A DNA stretch of 7,290 nt from Desulfofustis sp. (GTDB lineage Bacteria; Desulfobacterota; Desulfobulbia; Desulfobulbales; Desulfocapsaceae), in the NCBI GenBank assembly GCA_030604345.1, contig JAUVWB010000071.1:1-7290 (forward strand), given 5' to 3'. Of the stretch, positions 1 through 4,845 are shown piece by piece. Position 1 is the first letter of the stretch; every line of letters begins with the position of its first letter. Below the pieces are notes generated by a model, which saw only the letters and a program-made list of their open reading frames with translations, made no database searches and had not been told where the DNA came from. Position numbers and translations under genes: made by a program.

Positions 1-88
1 GCGCGTCCCGAACGTCGGGCTGGTTACAAAAACCACCATCTGGCCTACCACAAGCCATTTTTAAACGAAGCTCACCCAGCACACCGCC

Positions 89-122
89 GCGCCGCAGTTA
101 TTATCCGGCTAGACTGCGGCGC
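89..122. repeat. Perfect 10-bp inverted repeat (stem-loop)
   Basis: The arms GCGCCGCAGT (89-98) and ACTGCGGCGC (113-122) are exact reverse complements around a 14-base loop. The stem lies about 55-85 bases past the stop of the minus-strand gene ending at 176, so it could end or stabilise that transcript. No T tract follows the stem on either strand, so it is not a textbook intrinsic terminator. A protein-binding site is an alternative reading. Confidence 0.6.
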
Positions 123-127
123 TGCTT

Positions 128-137
128 CCCCCCCCCC
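128..137. repeat. Homopolymeric tract of ten C
   Basis: Ten consecutive C (ten G on the minus strand) sit between the stop of the small minus-strand gene and the stem-loop at 89-122. Such tracts are prone to replication slippage and sequencing error. The tract falls outside any gene I can support, so a coding phase-variation role is not evident. Confidence 0.85.
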
Positions 138-175
138 GTAGCTTCTTTGGAGGCTTTTTTGAAGCAAATAGTGGC

Positions 176-370
176 TCAGATTCTGGCGCTGGCGGCGATC
201 GAAGCTTCCGCTGCCACTGGAGCAACCGATTCTTTCGCAGAAACCATTCCGACAAAGGCTTGTATCGTCCTGACAACCGTCCAGATCGAAAGCAGTGCCA
301 GCGGCAGCAGGATGAAAAGGGTTACCGGAAGAACCCACAGGTAGACGATGAAATCAGCACTGTTCAACAT
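176..370 (-). CDS. Small single-pass membrane protein, 64 aa
   Basis: This encodes a 64-residue protein with one strongly hydrophobic segment at about residues 8-31 (core IVYLWVLPVTLFILLPLALL). An Arg at 34 and a polar, alanine-rich tail (about 45-64) follow. By the positive-inside rule the tail would be cytoplasmic and the very short N-terminus periplasmic. There is no signal-peptidase or lipobox motif. The start was chosen at 370 because AGGAGG at 383-378 is spaced seven bases from it; a longer frame reaching 412 would place the Shine-Dalgarno inside the gene. It is divergent from the sigma-54 activator at 755, and a sigma-54 promoter at 526-511 points at it with a predicted leader of about 130 bases. 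It is therefore the best visible target of that activator. I recall similar short proteins near CHASE2/FecR loci but cannot name a family. Function is unknown; a membrane adaptor or regulator of a neighbouring protein is a guess. Confidence 0.75.
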   Translation of the reverse strand: MLNSADFIVYLWVLPVTLFILLPLALLSIWTVVRTIQAFVGMVSAKESVAPVAAEASIAASARI

Positions 371-377
371 GACCATA

Positions 378-383
378 CCTCCT
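378..383 (-). promoter_or_regulatory. Ribosome binding site of small membrane protein
   Basis: AGGAGG on the minus strand lies seven bases before the ATG at 370-368. It fixes the start: the next in-frame ATG (376-374) directly abuts this motif, leaving no usable spacing. Confidence 0.75.
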
Positions 384-446
384 CGTGGTTGTGTTTTTTC
401 GGCGGCGGACATTGTATTTTGTCGGTCTGGAGCCCCCCACCATCAA

Positions 447-477
447 AGAGCCGGCAGTGTCACCTGGGGCCGGCTCT
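447..477. terminator. Strong stem-loop in divergent spacer (leader hairpin or terminator)
   Basis: The arms AGAGCCGGC (447-455) and GCCGGCTCT (469-477) are perfect 9-bp complements around a 13-base loop. Read rightward, the stem is followed by CTGCCTTTTCC; read leftward, by TTTGATGG. Neither is a clean T tract. It lies between two divergent genes and inside the predicted 5' leader of the small membrane protein gene, where a normal gene-end terminator is not expected. It may attenuate or stabilise that leader, or block read-through across the spacer. Terminator is the nearest category rather than a firm call. Confidence 0.45.
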
Positions 478-510
478 CTGCCTTTTCCTGACCATCCTTA
501 TCTCTTGTTA

Positions 511-526
511 TGCGAAGTTGGTGCCA
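511..526 (-). promoter_or_regulatory. Sigma-54 (-24/-12) promoter for small membrane protein gene
   Basis: On the minus strand the sequence is TGGCACCAACTTCGCA. It has the invariant GG and GC exactly ten bases apart, a perfect TGGCAC -24 element, and one mismatch in the -12 element (TCGCA against TTGCA). Transcription would start near 499-500 and run left into the gene at 370. A sigma-54 activator is encoded divergently at 755, and inverted repeats lie about 105-195 bases upstream of the predicted start, the usual place for activator binding. The match and the context support each other. Confidence 0.75.
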
Positions 527-605
527 GTGGGGGATGATATCGAAAAGAAGGTTCAAGATTTATTGCAACATGCTGTTATCGCATTATTTATGTCATCACC
601 GTAAA

Positions 606-624
606 GAACTGGTAGCGATAGTTC
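606..624. promoter_or_regulatory. Inverted repeat, candidate activator binding site
   Basis: The arms GAACT (606-610) and AGTTC (620-624) are separated by nine bases. The centre lies about 115 bases upstream of the predicted sigma-54 start site near 500. The arms are short, so chance is possible; the position is the main argument. Confidence 0.3.
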
Positions 625-625
625 C

Positions 626-654
626 CGGTGTATGACGAGAAAAATCGTCCACCG
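626..654. promoter_or_regulatory. Compound inverted repeat, candidate activator binding site
   Basis: The inner arms GACGA (634-638) and TCGTC (645-649) flank a six-base A-rich loop. The outer arms CGGTG (626-630) and CACCG (650-654) also pair, leaving a three-base bulge. The site lies about 125-155 bases upstream of the predicted sigma-54 start, at enhancer distance, and just ahead of the rightward promoter at 657-685. It could be an enhancer element for the activator encoded at 755. Confidence 0.35.
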
Positions 655-656
655 AT

Positions 657-685
657 TAGACAATTGCTCCCGCGTTGCGTACAAT
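657..685 (+). promoter_or_regulatory. Sigma-70-type promoter for activator-cyclase operon
   Basis: A -35 element TAGACA (657-662, one mismatch to TTGACA) and a -10 element TACAAT (680-685, one mismatch to TATAAT) are separated by exactly 17 bases. Transcription would start near 692, giving a leader of about 63 bases before the ATG at 755. The -10 element lies within the palindrome at 679-693, so this promoter may be repressed or autoregulated by whatever binds there. Confidence 0.6.
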
Positions 686-693
686 GGTTGTAC
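679..693. promoter_or_regulatory. Palindrome over the -10 box, candidate operator
   Basis: GTACAA (679-684) and TTGTAC (688-693) are perfect complements around TGG. The palindrome covers the predicted -10 element and start site of the rightward promoter. It also sits about 180-195 bases upstream of the leftward sigma-54 start. A single protein binding here could both repress its own gene and activate the divergent one, a common arrangement for sigma-54 activators. Confidence 0.5.
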
Positions 694-754
694 ACTGCGG
701 ACGTACCTCTCACCCGATAGAAAAGCATTCTTGTTCAGGCCAGGAGCATGATCC

Positions 755-2311
755 ATGGCTGAAGAATTGTATCTTTCCGAGAAGGATTTCTCCCTGTTTA
801 GCGAGGTCATCGCCTCCTTTCACTCGGTCAGTGATCTCGACGAGATGCTGATTACCATTCTGCAGAAGATTACCACGATCTTTGATATCGAGGGCGCTTC
901 CATAGCGCTTCATGATTCGCTGAAAAATGAGTTTTATTTCATTCGAATGGTCGAATCAGGGGTTCTCGATACCTTCCCGGATAAGAACGGACCGCGTTTT
1001 CCCGACCACAAAGGGGTAGCCGGTTGGGTTATGAAACATGGCCGCTCGGTGTACATCAACGATGTGTCCGGCGACGAGCGCTATTATAACGGTTTCGACA
1101 GAATCCAGGGGTTTCTGACCAGATCGATGGTATGCGTACCGCTGCGTACCAGGAGAGGATTCCTCGGAGTTCTGTACGCCCTGAACAAACAGCAGGGAGC
1201 CTTTCGTGAGCGGGATCGACGATTGCTGGAAATACTTTCCGGTACCATAGCGGTATCCTTGGAAAACGCACGGCTCTATGGGGATCTCAAAGATCATGTT
1301 CATGCGTTGCAGCGGGAGCGGCAATCGCTGCTTGCAAAGGTGGAATCCGGTTCCGGGTTTAATGGGATTATCGGTTCGAGCCAGCCGATGCGACGGATGT
1401 TTGAGTTGATGAGCAAGGTCATGGACACCACCGCTGCAGTTCTCATTCAGGGCGAGACGGGGACGGGAAAAGAGCTTGTTGCCAGGGTCATCCATTACCA
1501 TGGCGTCTTGCGTGAAAAGCCGTTCGTTGCCGAAAACTGCGGTGCCTTGCCGGAAAATTTGCTGGAAAGCGAACTGTTTGGCCATGTGAAGGGCGCCTTT
1601 ACCGGGGCTGTCGCCGACAAAAAAGGGCTGTTCGAAATCGCCGACGGCGGTACCATCTTCCTCGACGAGATCGGCGAAATGTCGCCGGCCATGCAGGTCA
1701 AGCTGCTCAGAGTGCTTCAGGAAGGGCAGTTTCGTCCGGTTGGCGGCAATCGGTTCCGTGATGTTCGAGTGCGGCTTATCGCTTCGACCAATCGCGATCT
1801 GGCCGAAGAGGTGGAAAAAGGGACATTTCGCCAGGATCTCTACTACCGCATCAATGTTTTTCAGATTACAGCCCCGCCCCTGCGCCATCGAAAAGAGGAT
1901 ATCCCTGATCTCGCGGCCCATTTTTTGCGAAAAAGTGCCGGTAAATACGGGCGTCCGGTCCCGGTTTTATCACCTTCGGCGCTGGAAGCGCTGCTGCGCT
2001 TCGATTGGCCCGGCAACGTGCGCGAACTGGAGAACGAGATGGCTCGGGCGGTCACCATGGCCGGTGGGGATCGGACCATTCAGGTGGATATGCTGTCCGA
2101 CAAGATCAGACGGCTGTTCGTTGAACACCCTGCCGGTCAAATACCTGCGACCGGTAGGTTGAAGCAGGTGATTCAACAGGTTGAACACCGTTTGATAGTG
2201 GACGCCTTGCGCCGCGAAGGAGGGAACCGATCCCGAGCAGCGCGATCGCTCGGCTTGTCCCGGCAGGGTTTGCTCAACAAGCTCGCGGCAATGAAGATCG
2301 ACTACCCCTGA
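755..2311 (+). CDS. Sigma-54-dependent transcriptional activator, GAF-AAA+-Fis HTH
   Basis: This 518-residue bacterial enhancer-binding protein activates sigma-54 RNA polymerase by ATP hydrolysis. An N-terminal GAF sensor (about 20-170) is followed by a short helical linker (about 172-198) and the AAA+ domain (about 204-435). The AAA+ domain shows Walker A GETGTGKE (233-240), an intact sigma-54 contact loop GAFTGA (280-285), Walker B GGTIFLDE (298-305), the arginine-rich [10 protein letters not shown] segment (358-367) and [10 protein letters not shown] (418-427). The C-terminus carries a Fis-type helix-turn-helix (about 490-511). There is no receiver domain, so control is more likely by ligand or partner binding to GAF than by phosphorylation. 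GAF contains an NK-x4-F-x3-D pattern (N144, K145, F150, D154). The ATG at 755 has AGGAG at 742-746, eight bases away. The cyclase gene follows after 17 bases. Every activation motif is intact, so it should be functional; its inducer is unknown. Confidence 0.93.
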   Translation: MAEELYLSEKDFSLFSEVIASFHSVSDLDEMLITILQKITTIFDIEGASIALHDSLKNEFYFIRMVESGVLDTFPDKNGPRFPDHKGVAGWVMKHGRSVYINDVSGDERYYNGFDRIQGFLTRSMVCVPLRTRRGFLGVLYALNKQQGAFRERDRRLLEILSGTIAVSLENARLYGDLKDHVHALQRERQSLLAKVESGSGFNGIIGSSQPMRRMFELMSKVMDTTAAVLIQGETGTGKELVARVIHYHGVLREKPFVAENCGALPENLLESELFGHVKGAFTGAVADKKGLFEIADGGTIFLDEIGEMSPAMQVKLLRVLQEGQFRPVGGNRFRDVRVRLIASTNRDLAEEVEKGTFRQDLYYRINVFQITAPPLRHRKEDIPDLAAHFLRKSAGKYGRPVPVLSPSALEALLRFDWPGNVRELENEMARAVTMAGGDRTIQVDMLSDKIRRLFVEHPAGQIPATGRLKQVIQQVEHRLIVDALRREGGNRSRAARSLGLSRQGLLNKLAAMKIDYP

Positions 2312-2328
2312 TTACCGACCCCTTGACC

Positions 2329-4554
2329 ATGAGCTGTCGTTACCATGTCCTGCTCATTTATGTACTGCTGGCCTTGGGCTCGATAGTTTTCTCCTTGTCG
2401 CCGCTCGGTCATGGATTGGAGGAGCGTTTTGGTCTGGCGTTGCTCTTCAAACTCCGTGGGCCCCGCCTGCCTCCTGAACGGGTGGTAATCGTCAATGTCG
2501 ACGACCGATCGTCGCGCTTGTTCGGTTTCCCTGATGACTACAGCGATTGGCCCAGATCTCTGTACGCTCGCTTGCTCGACACAGTGATCGCTCACGGTGC
2601 AGCGGTTGTCGTGTTCGATATCCATTTTGCCGAGGAGCGTGATCCTGTTGATGATCGTCTTTTTGCCGAGGCGATTCGCCGTGCCGGCCGGGTCATCCTT
2701 TGTGAAAGGCTGATACGTCAGCCGGCCGACGACTCACCCGGCATCCCTGCCGAGATCGAGAGGCGGGTGCCGCCGGCCCCTCTGTTCGCCGATGCGGCAG
2801 TGGCCCTGGCACCGTTTCCCATTCCCAAGGTGCCAATCAGAGTCAACCGGGTCTGGACATTCAAGACATCGGCCGGGGAAGTGCCGACGCTGCCGGTTGT
2901 TCCCTTGCAGATACTTGCCTTGGACACGTATCCGCAGCTGTACCGGCTCATCGGTCAAATGGCGCCGGAGCGGCTGTCGGAGGTCCCGAAAACTGCCAAC
3001 GAGGTGGTGAGCAACGCCGGTCTGGTGGAGACGATGTTCCGCATACGCACGATTTTTCAGCAGAGCGAGGGCCGTAATGAAGGCGACCACCGCCTGTCCG
3101 AGGTCGATAGTGTCGCCGTGCCGGCAATACTGGCGTCGCTTTTGACCGTTTACCGAGGCGACGACAACATGTATCTCGATTATTACGGTCCGCCGGCAAC
3201 GGTGACCACGGTTGCGTCTCATGACCTGCTCGCCGGAAACAGTGGAATTGATAAGATTTTGACCGAGCAGATTCGTGATGCGGTTGTTTTTGTTGGTGCC
3301 GCCCGTACCACCTGGGCGGAGCAGAAGGATGGGTTCTATACCGTTTTTTCAAGGAAAGACGGGCTTGACTTGAGCGGTGTCGAAATTGCCGCCACGGCAT
3401 GCGCTAACTTGCTGGAGAACCGGAGGGTACAGCCGTTATCCCCGCTCGGGGGGGCGCTGTTAAGTGCGGTTCTGGCGATTGGGTGTGCACTGGCCGGTCT
3501 TTGCCTGCCGGCGCTGACCGCTGTTGGTGTGCTGATCGTGGCTGCAGCCGCGTACCTGATCGGAGCACTTGCCGTGTTTGCGGCCGGCGGCTGGTGGCTG
3601 CCGACCATCGTGCCGTTGGTACTGATCTTTCCTGGAGCCGTGCTCTTCTCCATCGTTTCCTCCTTGGTGCTGGTACGGCACGAACGGCAGCAGATCGAGC
3701 AGGCGTTGCGATGTTACCTGCCGTCCATGGTGGTTGAACAGGTGACCCGCGGTCCGGAAATGATCACTGCCGTCGACAAAACGGTGTATGGCGTCTGTCT
3801 TCTCAGCGATGCCCAGAATTACACGACGTTGTCCGAGCAGCTTTCCCCGGCCGATCTGAGTGTTCTGCTTAATCGCTACTACGATGTCCTCTACCAAGAG
3901 GTACGAAAATATGACGGCCTGGTGTGCAACGTCATCGGCGATGCGATGTTTGCCATCTGGTCTTCAACTGGACAGCGATCGTCCTTGAAAATCAAGGCGT
4001 GCAGAGCGGCGGTGGGGATCCAGGAAGCGGTTCGCCAGTTCAATCGGGGCCATCCCGACCAGGCATTGCCCACCAGGATCGGCTTGCATGCCGGTTATCT
4101 TTTGATGGGCAATATCGGGGCGACCGGCCATTACGAGTATGCACCGGTGGGGGATATTGCCAATACCGTGGCCCGGATCGAGAACCTCAATAAGCAATTC
4201 GATACCAGTATCTTGGTCTCGGCGGAAGCGTTTGACGAGAAAGTGGCCGTACCGAATCGGCTACTCGGCACTTTTCTGTTGGGTGGAAAGAGCAAGCCGG
4301 TCACCGTTTTTGAACTGATTCCCCACCATGAAGACAACAGAAAAGAGCTGGAACAAAGCTGCCAACTCTTTTCTGCTGCCTTGGGTCTCTTTCACCGGTG
4401 CCGTTGGGAACAGGCCGCCAGCGTCTTCGAGCGTTGCCTGGACCTGCGTCCGGACGACGGGCCGGCTCGTTTCTACCTGCAGCGCTGTTCCCTTTATCGC
4501 CTTACTCCGCCGCCGCACGATTGGCAGGGGGTCATCCACCTGGCCAAATTCTGA
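2329..4554 (+). CDS. CHASE2-domain class III adenylate/guanylate cyclase
   Basis: This membrane-bound nucleotide cyclase has 741 residues from the ATG. An N-terminal membrane segment (about 5-23) is followed by a periplasmic CHASE2 sensor (about 28-345; motifs VVIVNVDD, VVVFDIHF, VVFVGAA, GVEI). Three closely spaced membrane segments (about 372-392, 394-421, 424-449), a helical linker and the cytoplasmic cyclase domain (about 482-663) come next. Both metal-binding aspartates are present (D494 in LLSDAQNYTTLS, D538 in NVIGDAMFAIW), as are the catalytic Asn and Arg (N612, R616). The usual purine-recognition Lys is Asn (N534), and the partner position is Ala (A605), so ATP or GTP preference cannot be assigned. 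A TPR-like tail (about 673-722) ends in PPPHDWQGV, which I recall from this cyclase subfamily. No good Shine-Dalgarno is visible, so translation is probably coupled to the activator gene ending 17 bases upstream. A TTG at 2323 would add two residues. Confidence 0.92.
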   Translation: MSCRYHVLLIYVLLALGSIVFSLSPLGHGLEERFGLALLFKLRGPRLPPERVVIVNVDDRSSRLFGFPDDYSDWPRSLYARLLDTVIAHGAAVVVFDIHFAEERDPVDDRLFAEAIRRAGRVILCERLIRQPADDSPGIPAEIERRVPPAPLFADAAVALAPFPIPKVPIRVNRVWTFKTSAGEVPTLPVVPLQILALDTYPQLYRLIGQMAPERLSEVPKTANEVVSNAGLVETMFRIRTIFQQSEGRNEGDHRLSEVDSVAVPAILASLLTVYRGDDNMYLDYYGPPATVTTVASHDLLAGNSGIDKILTEQIRDAVVFVGAARTTWAEQKDGFYTVFSRKDGLDLSGVEIAATACANLLENRRVQPLSPLGGALLSAVLAIGCALAGLCLPALTAVGVLIVAAAAYLIGALAVFAAGGWWLPTIVPLVLIFPGAVLFSIVSSLVLVRHERQQIEQALRCYLPSMVVEQVTRGPEMITAVDKTVYGVCLLSDAQNYTTLSEQLSPADLSVLLNRYYDVLYQEVRKYDGLVCNVIGDAMFAIWSSTGQRSSLKIKACRAAVGIQEAVRQFNRGHPDQALPTRIGLHAGYLLMGNIGATGHYEYAPVGDIANTVARIENLNKQFDTSILVSAEAFDEKVAVPNRLLGTFLLGGKSKPVTVFELIPHHEDNRKELEQSCQLFSAALGLFHRCRWEQAASVFERCLDLRPDDGPARFYLQRCSLYRLTPPPHDWQGVIHLAKF

Positions 4555-4580
4555 GGTCCAGAAACAGGTGGTTCACGAAA

Positions 4581-4600
4581 AGCTGGCGACTCAGCCAACT
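4581..4600 (-). terminator. Intrinsic terminator of minus-strand operon
   Basis: On the minus strand AGTTGGC (4600-4594) pairs with GCCAGCT (4587-4581) with one G-T wobble, around a six-base loop that contains the TGA of the 73-residue gene. A short T run (4581-4578) follows. The stem is modest and the T tract short, but the place, between converging operons, is right. Confidence 0.45.
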
Positions 4601-4812
4601 CGATAACAGCGCCCGCCGATGCAGACCCAGGTCGGGTTCTGGTGGTAGATCACCAGTGTTGCTACCTGTTTGCTTTCTGCCGGCAAATCCGTTTCTAAAA
4701 TGGTTTCCGATCCATCAACGGTTAACTGCCGACCGTTGTCATCATGGATAATCGGGTGACCATCTGGGTCAAATCCTGCAAAGCTGAATTTCTTGATTTT
4801 CGGTTTGCTCAT
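4591..4812 (-). CDS. Small protein with C-terminal CX4C pair, 73 aa, function unknown
   Basis: This is a 73-residue hypothetical protein that I do not recognise. The N-terminus is lysine-rich (MSKPKIKKF), the middle polar and acidic with probable short beta strands, and the end hydrophobic then glycine- and cysteine-rich (WVCIGGRCYRVG, with C64 and C69). It has no signal peptide or membrane segment. The ATG at 4812 was preferred over one at 4824 because GGAGGGG at 4822-4816 is well placed for it, while the upstream ATG overlaps that motif and lacks its own site. It begins 33 bases after the TPR-barrel gene stop on the same strand, so the two are probably co-transcribed. The cysteine pair could form a disulfide, bind metal or be modified. 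A role as partner, cargo or peptide product of the barrel protein is speculative. Confidence 0.7.
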   Translation of the reverse strand: MSKPKIKKFSFAGFDPDGHPIIHDDNGRQLTVDGSETILETDLPAESKQVATLVIYHQNPTWVCIGGRCYRVG

Positions 4813-4815
4813 GTT

Positions 4816-4822
4816 CCCCTCC
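4816..4822 (-). promoter_or_regulatory. Ribosome binding site of 73-aa gene
   Basis: GGAGGGG on the minus strand, with its GGAGG core five bases from the ATG at 4812, decides the start. It lies in the 33-base gap after the barrel gene, so the small gene has its own strong initiation signal. Confidence 0.7.
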
Positions 4823-4845
4823 ATTATTGATGAATGGTAATGTTA

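Larger units (their letters stand above)
1..175. other. Left-edge region, no confident gene
   Basis: No recognisable gene is visible here. Two weak coding possibilities run off the window edge. On the plus strand a frame is open from base 1 to a TAG at 139-141 (46 codons), with no family resemblance. On the minus strand an ATG at 59-57 opens a frame (starting MACGRPDGGFCNQPDVRDA) that runs off the edge, but it lacks a well-spaced ribosome binding site. A third frame stays open through this region only as the shadow of the small minus-strand gene at 176-370. A short hairpin (CCCGA at 7-11, TCGGG at 15-19) lies at the edge. The stretch also holds the inverted repeat and C tract listed separately. 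It is most likely intergenic sequence downstream of the small gene. Confidence 0.4.

Noticed and set aside
1..66. Possible tRNA or other structured RNA at the left edge
   Set aside because: A GTTCGGGA-like string and short hairpins are present on the minus strand, but no acceptor stem, anticodon arm or cloverleaf could be built.
72..344. Overlapping open frames on both strands around the small membrane protein gene
   Set aside because: Only the 176-370 minus frame has a well-spaced Shine-Dalgarno, a coherent membrane segment and a matching promoter; the others are its shadows.
551..570. Possible IHF site between the sigma-54 promoter and the inverted repeats
   Set aside because: The region is AT-rich and in the right place, but comparison with WATCAANNNNTTR gave several mismatches on both strands.
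956..1921. Long minus-strand open frame (321 codons) opposite the activator gene
   Set aside because: It lies fully inside the activator gene, whose plus-strand product has every expected motif. The minus-strand translation shows no family resemblance and no ribosome binding site was found.
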